From positions 19,238,608 to 19,302,607 of the forward strand of contig JAVTVX010000001.1 of NCBI GenBank assembly GCA_033439265.1: 64,000 nucleotides of DNA, read 5' to 3'. Shown piece by piece: positions 1-11,590 of this stretch. Under the pieces are notes generated by a model. The model worked only from the letters and a program-made list of their open reading frames with translations. It did not search any database and was not told the DNA's origin. The translations under genes were made by a program, and so were the position numbers. The stretch is from Dillenia suffruticosa. Taxonomy: Eukaryota > Streptophyta > Magnoliopsida > Dilleniales > Dilleniaceae. The first letter of the stretch is position 1; each line of letters starts with the position of its first letter.

Positions 1-1590
1 TCAGCACTAGAGCACAGTTCGTCAAGTATCCATGGAAATCCTTCATTGAGCCTAATGTTTATAATCTATGTATTGAAAACTAGTAATTTTAAAAATTCAT
101 AGACAGTCAAAGTAGTGCTTCCAAACCTAAACTTAAACACTAAAGTTTTTTTTTTAAAAAATAAATTATCGGTATTCAATATATTGAACTCGAATATTAG
201 ATTAAACCTTTAAGAGAACATAGTTTTCACGACACTTGTTTTTGTCATGCACAATACTCTCTGAGGTATTGTTTAAAAATTTAAATATTTAATTATTGAA
301 TCAATTAGATATTTATCTATATATTTAATACCATCAATGTCACGTCGAATGTCACGTGTCATTGTTTTTTCCAGGGATGAGGTATTCCCAATTTATATTT
401 AATATAAAAGATTATAGTTTTTCATTAATGATTGTAAAATAAAATTATATTGATAAATTTTAGTGTGTCATTGTAGAGACATTAAAATAGTAAAAAATTA
501 TATTTAAGTGTCTTTTCTAATATTGAGATTTAGTATTCGAAGTTTCGTGAATGTCAGGCTCTAATGCTCAAAATTTTGTAAACACATATATTTTAATGAT
601 TTTCGTGATTTTTATATAACAAAAAAAACTAATATTAATTGTTAGTTTTTCCTTTCGATCATTAGAATTAGGAAAAAACATTACAATTTTAATCTCAATT
701 ATTAGAAATCAACCCAAGAGAACAAAATAAGCATGTTCTTTTCAATTTATTACAAAAGAAACTATTATACACAAGGGAAAAAGGGCCAAGCCCCCCATTT
801 TTTCTTCTTTTTTATGTTGTTGGCTTGGCAATGTGTCTTCATTAATCCCCATAGCAAAGAAGGATTAAACCTTTTTCAACTTTTTTGTATACCTCTTCTA
901 ATATTAGTGTAATTTTCTTTCTTTTTTTTTTTTTTAGTTCATCACAGAAAGATATAAGATTTTAAATCTTTAACATAAATAAAAAATTTAAATTATTCAA
1001 ATGACCGTTTGAGTAAATGTTAAGCTATTATTTCTGGCTATAAGTTTATTGTGCGAATATTTAAAAATATTTTTATTATGGAAAAAAAAAAAGAACTCCA
1101 ATGAGTTTTGGATTTCATGTAAACTTAACAATATTTCAGGGCATCTGAATACGAAAATTATTTGCATTTTGCAACAGGCAAAGAACACATTTAAATTAGT
1201 CTTTATTTTCCTCTGCATACTTCTATTTTTATTATTTGACTTGTAATATTTCTTAATTAAATTTAAATATTTTTAATAAAAATATCAAAATTTATAATAT
1301 AATTTAAATTTTATACAAAAATAAAAATTATCATTCATTTCATATTAAATAAATTAAATCATACCAAAGATCAGCCGTCATATAAACCTAAATCAACTGT
1401 TAATTTTATTTTATTTTTAAAATACAGCGCTGAAGAAGAAAATCGTTGCAAACGTTCACATTTTGGGAGCCCCGATACGATCATTTAAATTTAGGATTGA
1501 ATTTTAACTCGCGGCACACAAAGGAGTGAAAACTGAAAGGTAAACACCATTATTTTTGGCGATGTAGAAATCAAAACTTTTAATCTCTCC
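1..1590. other. AT-rich intergenic region
   Basis: No coding exon was recognised on either strand. The open frames here are short, low in complexity and match no family I know. The stretch is dominated by A/T runs. Its last few hundred bases should hold the promoter of the carrier gene starting at 1663, but no element can be named with confidence. Confidence 0.7.
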
Positions 1591-1594
1591 CCCC

Positions 1595-1619
1595 CTCTCT
1601 CTCTCTCACACACACACAC
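1595..1619. repeat. CT/CA microsatellite in the 5' leader of the carrier gene
   Basis: A (CT)n run passes directly into a (CA)n run, about 45 bases before the start codon at 1663. Pyrimidine-rich tracts are common in plant 5' leaders. The same type of tract recurs at most gene starts in this window. Confidence 0.85.
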
Positions 1620-1662
1620 TCTATTTGGTACCATAATTGACGCCATAATTTGAGGGTGGGAG

Positions 1663-4357
1663 ATGGGGTTGAATTTAGAATCACTGTCGGAGGCAACTTC
1701 GGGAGCCATCGGAGCCCTTGTGAGCACAACTGTGTTATACCCACTTGACACTTGCAAGACCAAGTACCAAGCTGAGCTTCAAGCCCAACACCACCAAAAA
1801 TACAGGTACCCCTTTTCATATTTAATCTTCTTTAGACTTTGATCTTTGCTCTATTTCAATTGGTTCTGGTTTTTCTCAATTGGGTTTCAGTAATTGTTGG
1901 CTTCAGGGGTTTTCAGGAAAAAAAATAAAGCTTTTGTTGTTGAATGAGTACGGAAATATCTTAGAGTGGAGTGGTAATTCTTCAAAATTTTGAGTGATTA
2001 AGGACTACAAGGTAATGTAGAATTTCTTTATAAGCATGAAAATGTATCTGGGTAATGTTTAGAGTGTTTGGATAATGCAGATTCTGCGTGAATTTTGGAA
2101 AGCCCTAATTTCTGAACGCATATCTTGGCAATCCATTGTTTGGGGGTATCACATAGATTGGATTTTGTTAGGGTATGAAACGTCTTCAATATTATGTGCT
2201 TTCTACCGGTTTAACCGACACTTGAGGCGGTATTATGGCATTTTGGGATCAAATACTGTTGGTACCAGGTATGAGGGTTCAGAGCCTCCCTGTTATGTGG
2301 GTCGATCATCTTTGAACCAAAAAAATTAAAAACTAAAAATCACGTGCTTTGATGACATAGTTTAGGCCTTTTAGTTTAGGCATTTCGCACTTAGCAAGAG
2401 AAGCGAGGCACCCCTCCTTATCTGCTTCAGCAAATGTTCCTTTTCAGGCTGCTGTCTTTTTCTTTTTTCCTTCACGCTTCAGTTGGTTGAAGATGTGGTG
2501 TTTGTGATTCTAGAAGACATTGACATAGCGTGTGTGAGTGTGTGTATCTTTTAGTAGTAATGGCTTATTGAATGGCATTTATGAGTGGCCTATTTTTTTC
2601 ACCAGACACTCCCAGATCAATTTAGGTTTGTAAATATGCATCTGAAAGGCTAATTGTCTGGTGGGATTATATCTGATGTTAGTCTGCGTCATGGGAGGGG
2701 CGTGAAAGATGTTATGAGTATGGAGGAGATCATGTCATGTTAATTAGTTGCATATTTTGAAATATGTCAAAGTAGAAAAACTTTTGCTTTGTTGTTTACG
2801 TGCACATTAATGTGTCCACTTTGAAGTGCATTTATGTTCTATATAAAAAATGTGTTGGGATGAATGGAAACCAAAGAAGAGAAATGATTTCAGAAAGGAA
2901 GAGAGTGGAAGGTAAAGAATGCGATTTCCTTTTCTCTTGTTTGGGTGACAAAGAAAATCACTTCCTCCATTTTGGAGGGTAAAAAATTGGTGGGTTTTCT
3001 CTCTTTTTTTTTGGGGGGGGGGTGGTTTGGGGTGGGGTGGTTCACTTTCTATTTTCTCTTACTCCCGGTTTCCTTCGACTCCCCAAATAAGGGAAAACCA
3101 CATTCTCTCATTCTCCTTTCCCAAGTGGTTAAGTCTTATATGTGACAAATTGCCCTGGCTTATGCAGGAATACAGCTGATGTTCTATGGGAAGCTATTTC
3201 TACCCGCCAAATTCTTTCATTATACCAGGGCCTCGGTACAAAGAATGTGCAATCCTTCATTTCGCAGTTTCTCTACTTCTATGGATACAGCTTCTTTAAG
3301 AGGCTTTATCTAGATAAAACTGGAGCAAAATCCATAGGAACCAAAGCAAACTTGATTATTGCAGCTGCTGCTGGAGCATGCAATGTTATAATAATTCAGG
3401 TATCAAATATTGGTTCCTCTGATCCTCAAAAACATCCCATATTCTGAAACGATTCATGTACTTTACAGCCTTTGGATATAGCCTCTTCAAAGATGCAGAC
3501 AAGTGCTTTTGGGAAATCCAAGGGACTTTGGGCAACTCTTTCAGAAGGCGCTTGGAAAGACATATTTGATGGTCTTGGCGTCTCACTTCTTTTGACATCA
3601 AACCCATCTATCCAGGTACTTCATATTGTTGCTACTCGTTTTAATCTTCCATCTGTGGCTTGGCTCGTATCTACAGCAGCATGCTCATGATGTCTCAAAT
3701 GAATGCATTGTTTCCCTCCAGTACACTGTATTTGATCAGCTGAAACAAAGAATGTTGAAGGGAAAGCTACGTGGTAAAATAGGTAACCAGACGTCCCCAG
3801 AAGCTCTTTCGGCCTTTTCAGCTTTTGTGTTAGGTGCATTCTCTAAGTGCATTGCCACATCGGTGACATATCCTGCCATCAGGTCATTTTTCCATTTAAA
3901 CCTTACTACATATGGTTTCAGATTTTGGAAGCCTGGAATTTTTTAGGAGTTGACGTGGTTTCAATCTGTCTACCAAGTTATTTAGAAATTCACATTTTCT
4001 CTCTTTTTTGGCCGGAAGACCACATGATGCTTACATTGCATAACCTGTGATGAACGTGTGCCATAAACTTTTGGCAGGTGTAAAGTCACGATTCAAGCGG
4101 CTGCAACAGAGGAAGAAAAGCACAATGATGCTGAACTACAAGCACGCAGGACTCTGTTAGGTGCAGCTCGTGCAATATGGAGGAAAGAGGGCTTATTTGG
4201 CTTCTTCAAAGGAATTCAGGCTCAGCTGCTGAAGACAGTGTTAGGTGCTGCATTGCATTTGATGATAAAGGAGAAGATAACAAAGATCACATGGGTGCTG
4301 ATTCTCGCACTTAGAAGGTATCTTTTCATCACAAGGAGCAGATTAAAGAGTGCCTGA
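1663..4357 (+). CDS. PNC1: Peroxisomal adenine nucleotide carrier (PNC1/PNC2 type)
   Basis: Five exons: 1663-1805, 3168-3399, 3469-3615, 3722-3882 and 4078-4357. They join in phase to 320 residues, against about 322 in Arabidopsis PNC1, and every intron is GT-AG. This is a mitochondrial-carrier-family protein of the peroxisomal membrane. Known PNCs import cytosolic ATP in exchange for AMP and so supply acyl-CoA synthetases for beta-oxidation. Carrier signatures seen are YPLDTCK (residues 26-32), QPLDIASSK (125-133) and YPAIRCK (224-230), one per repeat of the threefold fold. The N-terminus [17 protein letters not shown] is close to the Arabidopsis start, which fixes the initiator. Intron 1 is about 1.36 kb; the others are short. 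The next gene is convergent, with stops 617 bases apart. No broken motif was seen. PNC1 and PNC2 cannot be separated by eye. Confidence 0.95.
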
Positions 4358-4635
4358 AATGATGACTAAATGATATCTACAGCATTGATCTGTTTTTAGA
4401 CAAATCTGCTCCACTTCGCCAGTCCACTTCAAAGAGGAAAGGTACAGGTTAAGGCGATGACCTTCAGCTGGTAGTGAAGGCCAAGCCAAATTTTACATTA
4501 CCAAGATTTAAGTTTCTAAAAAATGACGAGATTAAGGTTGTCACTTCTTTTCATTGTTTTTCCTTATCTTATGTATGATACATCCACTGCTAAATAACGG
4601 CAACACTGTTTATGCCTCTGGCATCCATTTGTAGG

Positions 4636-4641
4636 AATAAA
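4636..4641 (+). terminator. Candidate polyadenylation signal of the PNC gene
   Basis: AATAAA lies about 280 bases after the carrier stop codon, a normal 3' UTR length in plants. Plant signals are loose, so this is only a candidate. Confidence 0.4.
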
Positions 4642-4974
4642 GTTTGCAAATAGCTGTTCTAGGTTTCAAATTTCTGCATTTCATTTTTTCCCTCTTTTAA
4701 ACATTAAGACTTCGAAACATAAGAAGCACAACCCAACAAAATGACAACAAAACCAACAACAACAAAAGGTCTACAAACCGCACTGTCAATGCCTCAATCT
4801 ACTTTCTTTCAATAAGAATGCAAGATGGAGAAAATATCTTGCCAGTATATTTGGTTATTTTGAAGTATTCTTCTTCTTCTTCTTCTTCTTTTTTTTTTCT
4901 TCCTTTTCTCCTTCAATTGTAGTTCTAAAGCCGCCTTTTTGTTTCCACGTAACCCTCTGACTCTTGTAGTCCAC

Positions 4975-5576
4975 TCATAAGAAGAGGACCAAAATCAGCA
5001 AAAGATAGACTAGCTCAATCTTCAAAATCAAAGTGGAAGCATCAGATTCAGCAGTCACAAAACTTCCACCACTCGTGTTTGTGCTCAAAATGACAACAAT
5101 CCAATTATCTTCAGAACCAATGCCTGCCCCAGTGTATGTGCTGTCATTTAGATATCCCGAGTACGAGGACTCGGTGAAATTAGAGAGGACGAGACTGGAA
5201 TCCAGGTTAGGAACGCAAGCAGGTAAAATGATGCCATCCCTTGTATTGGTGATATTCAAATGGCACTTATCTAAGAGGTCAGGATAGTTGGAGAACTGAG
5301 GCTCAGTACCCGGTACAGTATTTGAGCCTGTGGTGTTTGTGCAAGGCTGTTTCTTAAATTGATCGGCTATCTCTGCAGCCAGGCAAGCTGCATTATCATT
5401 CTCTGTTAGGCTACTCAAGTTTAGGGATGCCCTGTATCTGTTAATGCCTTGAAAGAGGTTTTCTTCCTCATCTGGACAGAAAAGAATTCAACAGTGTATA
5501 CATCAGCTATTCAAGAGATACTAAACACACACCAAAGCCCAAGAGCTGTGTATGTGTGTGTGTGTGCGTGTGTGTT

Positions 5577-5614
<38 letters not shown>

Positions 5615-6910
5615 CTGGAAGGGGCTACACAGGATTGATCACAAGAAAGCTATACATGGCAGAAAAGAACAAAGATTGAACCACATAATGTAGAGACTGG
5701 AGCATCTTACGTATTTAAGTAACAAGCTAGAGCTTCTCTATATTTCCCAGAGCTTCTCTATATTGCACTGAGATTCTAAACATTGTGATACAAATTGGCA
5801 AGACCAGATCTATTCATGGATGTTCTTATCTTAGGCATGAACTAAGGTTCAGCTAAATACTAACATTATGCAAAGAAAGTAACAGACAAGGTAGCCAAAA
5901 GAGAGGCAGAGTTTGGAACTGAAGAAAAACAATGACGAGCTTTTGAGATATGAGAAAAACATAGTCATGAACGATTATAGCACATATACAAAAGGCTTTA
6001 AGATAAAGAATCAAAGGTTGTATAAAAGACTCCACACTTAATTTGAGAATTTGATTCCTATCTTAAAAGTTTACTCCTAAGTTGGAGAGTCCTAAGATTA
6101 AATATGAAAGGAACATATGTTATAGCCTGAGAGAGTGGATCTTGGCCAACTGTGATACCGAACAGAGAACCCGATTCCTTTCTTAAGAGCTGACTATAAA
6201 GGTGGAGAGTTTAAGATTTATATACTAGACCTTAGAGTTAGCCAACATGAGATTTAAAGATTTAATTGAGGTACAAGAAGTAATACCATCTCATACCAGG
6301 TTTTGTCCATAGGAAGCTTATCATATATTTGACCTATAGTACATACGACAAATTGAACCCCATTAATCAGATTTTTACAGCATTTTATCATACCAATCAC
6401 TCAACAATCAGCTCTGAACAAATAGATAGCCTGGATTTATAATCTTGAAAAAAAATTCCTTTCTTTAACAAATCAATAAGTATTCAACATCTATCACTTG
6501 AATCCAGATCTTTCACCATATTCAGTTTTCCTAAAAAGAAAAAGAAAACCTCAGAAAAGAAAATTCAATTCAATCACTAGCAGAGGTTCCCAATCCTACC
6601 TTTTCCATTCAAAATTTAAAATGCATTCTATAAGATAGTATTAAAAGAAAATTAAATATGGCAAGAAGACAAATGTGGATCACATACAGAATATTCTAAA
6701 CACAAAACCCATTTGCTTTAAAATAGAAACACTGATGTAAATAACAAAACCCAGAAAATATACAACAAATGCACAACATAGATCAAATCCCAACAAAAGA
6801 TCGAGAGAGAGAGAGATTGAATCTTTACCATCACATTTGACGGAGTGATTGATCAAGAGAATGAAGAGGAGAAGCAGTGGAAAGAGGAACTCAAGCCTAG
6901 CAGATGCCAT
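4975..6910 (-). CDS. Small GPI-anchored glycoprotein, At5g19250/At3g06035-like
   Basis: Two exons on the minus strand, 6829-6910 and 4975-5471, give 192 residues. They are separated by a 1.36-kb GT-AG intron. The start is the methionine before a clear signal peptide (LFPLLLLFILLINHS, cleavage expected before the DEENLFQGIN segment). The mature part has conserved cysteines (CLAAEIADQ, QPCTNTTG, DKCHLNI, LPACVPN), several N-glycosylation sequons, and a C-terminal hydrophobic tail (LVYLLLILVLFL) after small residues. That is the layout of a GPI-anchoring signal, so the protein should sit on the outer face of the plasma membrane. The family is plant-specific; its biochemical role is not known to me. 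It lies convergent to the PNC gene. In Arabidopsis the relatives At5g19230-19250 neighbour APL1, as here. Confidence 0.93.
5548..5612. repeat. TG/AG microsatellite in the intron of the GPI gene
   Basis: A (TG)n tract is followed directly by about 16 AG units. It lies inside the single intron, about 75 bases from the acceptor side of exon 2. Confidence 0.9.
6040..6290. repeat. Interspersed repeat, copy 1 (in the GPI gene intron)
   Basis: This block carries phrases that recur at 11340-11590: a TTATATAC(T/C)AGACC stretch, then GAGTTAGC and ACATGAGA(T/C)TTAA in the same order and spacing. The two copies are strongly diverged. No terminal repeats or coding capacity were found, so the family cannot be named. 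Confidence 0.5.
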
Positions 6911-6936
6911 TGTTTGTTCTTGCTGATGTCTGAAGC

Positions 6937-6937
<1 letters not shown>

Positions 6938-6977
<40 letters not shown>
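6938..6977. repeat. GA microsatellite in the 5' leader of the GPI gene
   Basis: Twenty GA units begin 28 bases upstream of the start codon on the minus strand. They read as CT on the coding strand and so are probably transcribed in the 5' UTR. Confidence 0.9.
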
Positions 6978-6979
<2 letters not shown>

Positions 6980-7092
6980 ATTGAGCTATAATCAAGAGTG
7001 GTAAAGACAAAGTTTTTGGCAGTGAGGCTTTTGCTGAGAAATTGGAAAGTCAGAGGTGTTGTTGAAGTAAAGAATCTGGAAATCTATTTTGA

Positions 7093-7104
7093 AACGACGT
7101 CGTT
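7093..7104. promoter_or_regulatory. Perfect 12-bp palindrome with a C-box (GACGTC) core
   Basis: AACGACGTCGTT is its own reverse complement and has the GACGTC core bound by bZIP factors such as TGA types. It lies about 180 bases upstream of the GPI gene start. Only the sequence and position are seen; binding is inferred. Confidence 0.4.
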
Positions 7105-8687
7105 CTGGTACGATTTCCTTGTCATGCATGATTGCCGTAAAGACAAGTTACGGGCAAGTGACTCCCAACAACGGTAACATAGGCCATCATTTTATTTTAA
7201 TATATTTCTGATTCAAATATTAATAAAAATTTTATTTAAAAATAACTCTGATAATATGGCCATCCACAACATCATCAATTACCCAAGACATTGATTTCTC
7301 TTTTCCAAGAAATTAAAAGTTCATCAATTTTTTTAAAATCTCACGGGTTTATAATTACCATGAACATTATTTCATCATTCAATAATTATTATTTTTTAAA
7401 AAATAAAAATTCAATAATTACAAATCTTATAAATATTAATATTTATAAAAATGGTCCTTTTAAAAACAAACGTGTATGAAAAAACTTTTACTCAAATTTC
7501 TTTCTCAAGATTTATTGTTCAGCATTCTTATATAACCGATAAAAATATCTATAAAAATTATAAAATAACCCAAAAGTCATAGTCGAAGACTATAAAAAAA
7601 TTATTTATTTACTTCCTTTTTAGCCCGGGATTTTTACCATAATTAAAAATCCCATAGTTTTTTATGATAATGTTTTTTTTTTTAAAAAAAAAGAATCATT
7701 GATAAAATTTTAAGTACCAGTCTGTATTAATATGTATTAACTAATTATTAATTAAATTATTAATATATTTTGATTAATTCAAAAAATATTTAATTAATAA
7801 TTGATTAAAATATGTTAATATGGAGTATAAAGTAAAATTTAGTCTTTTTAATTTATAATTTATTTGGCATATCTATTATTACTTTTTCTCTTTCAAACCC
7901 TTGATGGGTAATGCTAGTATACATGAAAATATGGATGGGTAGGGATTTAAATGGATGACAATTAAAAAAAAAAAAAAATCTCAATCTATTGTTCTTGGTT
8001 GGCTCCAAATCTCTTGGGGCCGATATGCCCATCTTAACAGAATCGAAGAAGCCCTTCCCCACTTAAAAAGGAGAAAAAGCTCTGACAATTTGGACAGGGA
8101 TCTTATCTTCCTAGTACGACATTTTCCAACATCATATGCCCCAGATTTCCTATTTTCATATTTGATTGTCTTTTAAGAAAATACATTTTCTCTTGAAAAA
8201 CATAACCATGATTAAACAATTGTATATTTTTGGTATTTAAATATCGGTATCTAAAAAATCGATTAATCTGATTTAAGAAATTATGGTATTCATTTAAGAA
8301 ACTGGTCATTTAGAGTGTATTTTTCTATTTTCAGAATTTAAATTTTAAATTTTAATTAAGAAAAATTAATAGACTTTCACTGCATCCACGAATCATTGTT
8401 AAGGCTTTGAACAAGACTTCTAAAATGTAGCTGCCTGTTATTATTCCTCAATTCGTAAATAGAAACCAATTCTAAGGTTATTAATGTAATTGCATAATTT
8501 ACTCCTAGGAGATCACACAGGCTCTCAACAAAGGGGTGGATGAAATAGAATTTGGGTAACATGGCCTAATCTTGCAATACCATGCAAAGCATTTTAACTT
8601 TATTTCTCATATTCATTGCCAAATTTTATAAATACCAAGATTTCAAATTTTGTTGAATCCCAATTTTCTTCTTGGGTTTTGGAGAAA
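7105..8687. other. AT-rich intergenic region
   Basis: No gene was found. The sequence has long A/T stretches and several short ORFs without family resemblance. It separates the divergent GPI gene and the APL1-like pseudogene. Confidence 0.65.
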
Positions 8688-8917
8688 ATGGCATTTCGGC
8701 GGATGGCCGGATTTCGCCATTCATGGCGGGGGCAGTTACGAGGCCGCAATGGGTTGCTGTGTCAGAACTTGAGGCTTGTAAAGTTTGGCAATGGGGAGTT
8801 GATGGGGAAGAAGCTGAAGATGGCTAAGTTTCGTCGAGGAACTAATGCTACTAAGAATGCCTGGCTACATGTTTCAATGACTATGACCACCAATGTTACA
8901 GGTGAGGCCAAGGTGTG

Positions 8918-8920
<3 letters not shown>

Positions 8921-8975
<55 letters not shown>

Positions 8976-8981
8976 CCCTCC

Positions 8982-9017
<36 letters not shown>

Positions 9018-9019
9018 GG
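8921..9019. repeat. CT/CA microsatellite just after exon 1 of the APL1-like pseudogene
   Basis: A (CT)n tract with a few CC interruptions ends in (CA)n. It starts within ten bases of the exon 1 donor. The arginine/glutamate-rich and serine/leucine-rich open frames over it are repeat artefacts. Confidence 0.95.
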
Positions 9020-10664
9020 CAGGCATCCATTTAATGTTATGCACAAGATTTAGCATGTGTTTGATGGAATTTTTTAATCCCTTCATTAGAATTTTAATTT
9101 CCATCAAGGGATTTGGGGTATCTTAAATGTCAATGCAATGCTATTGTTGTAAGGGTTATATACTTTTTATTGCCCCAGTCCTTTGTTGCACTTCTCAATG
9201 CATTAACCCATCTGGGCTTTACCATCTTATGTTAAATATTCTGTCTTAATTTGGATTAGACTAATTTCGTAAGAAATAATATTTATTTACCAATTAATTT
9301 TAATTTTTACTGACTCAACTTGAGTTAAAATTAATTTCATCGCCTATTAAGTTAATTAAACTCGTTTTAACTCCATCATATAAATATTTTTTTGATATAA
9401 AAAATTATTTATCAAAAAAATAAAAAAATACACAGGTATTTGAATATATTATGAGATATCCGAAAAATCAAGAGAATATTATAAAGACCCAAAAAAATCT
9501 AAATCCTAGTTTCAACTGATAGCAAGACTACCCTAACAAAAGCTGCAATCACTCATGGAGGTAATTGACACTCACCTATCATTCTCTTGTTCTTCTCCAT
9601 TCATATATACTAGATACAAACATTGAGAAGACATTTAAAAATTCTACTCTACCGAAAATAGTGCCTCACCAAGGAAAGCAAGATCGCTCGAATGCCACAC
9701 TAAAGAGATTAAAAAATGTCATAAGAACATGCTAATCTATTATCAATTGTCATATCTCTCTCGTGAAAGAATAGCGAAAGAATAAGTGATCCAAAGTCTG
9801 CATCCGACCAGAATGTGAATGACAAGTCAAAAGAAGTTAAAAGTTTAAATCGGAACAGATAATCGCTCAATGAAAACAAGCCGCATGATGATGCAGACCG
9901 CTCAACCCCACATTTCACAAAGTACTTTTCACCATTTTTGCCGTTGGGGCAAACTTTATTAATATTGAAGAGAATAGTAGTTGATGAAGGACAAAATTTG
10001 ATCTTAAGAATTTAAAATTCACAACCGGAATATTAGATAAACCAAATAAATGATCAAGAACTTTAATTTTTTTTTATGGACCGGTGCAAGAAATTTATTC
10101 CGGTTAATGATTATTTAACCCTACAAAGTCAAATATATAATGCCATATCTTGCAATTTCTTATAACATACTAATTTTTTCTTCTTTTTCTATATTTTTGT
10201 ACAAATACGAGGAGATAAGGATAAATTATGTAATTGGTAGAGCGGAACTGATTAGGAAAAAGTATCAACAGAAAAATAAAATACTCGCCCGAAAAAGGTC
10301 GGTGGCACCTTAAAAAATATATAGGATCTTTCGAAATTTTAAGAAATGTATAATTATAAATTTAAATATTATTTGTCTGGTAAAAAAAAATTATAATCCC
10401 TCGCCTTAAAATTATTACCTAAAATGTTTATTATATTTTTATTTCATCGAGCTTTGATATCTCTTTATTATTCTTTATCTTACTATTGATGGTTATTAAG
10501 AGTTGGACCTGCCCATCAAATCATTCTTATGTTTCCTTAAAATGCAGTTGGAGTGGTGTTTCTTTAAGTCACCTTCGGCGATGGCTTTGCTGAGGTATAT
10601 GCCCTGCTCTATCTCAGTTCAGTGCAAGACTTTTCCAAGAGAATGATAAAGTGTAAGTCAAAGC

Positions 10665-10857
10665 AACATATAGTCGGTTTAATAAGAAGAGATATTAGAT
10701 TTTTTAACTAAATCTTGAGTTTGAAATTTGAGAATGCAAAAAGCTACGTTGGGAGAGTCGCCCTCTAAATAGAATTCTATAAATGTTCGAATTAGATTAG
10801 TCAGAATATGATTTTGCATATCCCTGGTTTGGTACCAAAAAAAAAAAAAAAAAAAAA
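10665..10857 (+). mobile_element. tRNA-type SINE-like insertion with A-tail
   Basis: A head resembling a degenerate pol III box B (AAATCTTGAGTTTGAAATTTG) is followed by a body with GAGAGTCGCCCTCT and TTCGAATTAGATTAGTC, then an A-run at about 10838-10857. The same order occurs at 37775-37965 (AGAAATCTCAAGTTCGAG, GAGAGTCAATCC, TTGAATCGGATTAATC). The shared architecture supports a SINE family. Target-site duplications were not resolved. It lies inside an intron of the APL1-like pseudogene. Confidence 0.5.
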
Positions 10858-11339
10858 GAAGAGATAAAAGTTCGAGTCAGTGTCATCATCTCACACCGGG
10901 TACACCAAATTTGAGTTCTTGACTAATTTTTAATCAAAACATTTGTTCCAGGGCACTGCAGATGCTGTCTGACAATTTGATTGGCTATTTGAGGTACTAG
11001 AAAATCAAGGTCTTATAGTACTCACAAGGCTTTTGACTGCCTGAACTTTCCAAGAATCATGTAGGATGCAAGAAGCAAAGAGATTGAGGATGTGCTGATT
11101 CTATCTGGAGATCACTTGTATAGAATGGACTGCATGGACTCTGTTCACGTAAAGCACTACTAATTGTTTTCTTTTATTGTCCTTGTTGATTGAATTCAAC
11201 TAAGAAAATCCCATGTTTCCCAGAATCATAGGCAAAGTGGCGCGGACATCACAATTTCCTGTCTGCCAATGGATGACAGGCACACTTCTTATCAATTTTC
11301 CAAGTCAATAGGTCCCCATGTATTAGAGAACCTAGTTCA

Positions 11340-11590
11340 TAAGCCTACATGCCGCACCCCATCAGATGTGAAGCTGGCTGATGTGGGATTAAATATCCCC
11401 TTCACAGATGGTTGTGCTCCATGAATGCCTAATCTGAACAGGCAAGCCCGATGAGACGATTGAGTTTTGGACCTAGTACCAAATTACTTGACTTGATTTT
11501 AGTAGAGAATTCCCAAACTTATATACCAGACCATGCAAAGATGTCGAGTTAGCTCACATGAGACTTAATATCATAATCTTCATTTCTTAG
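11340..11590. repeat. Interspersed repeat, copy 2 (in the APL1-like pseudogene)
   Basis: This is a diverged relative of the block at 6040-6290, in the same orientation. Shared landmarks are TTATATACCAGACC, GAGTTAGC and ACATGAGACTTAA. It occupies most of the space between two exon remnants and probably inserted within the intron. Confidence 0.5.

Noticed and set aside
8762-9126. Overlapping ORFs rich in Arg/Glu or Ser/Leu
   Set aside because: They are translations of the CT/GA microsatellite at 8921-9019 and have no independent support.
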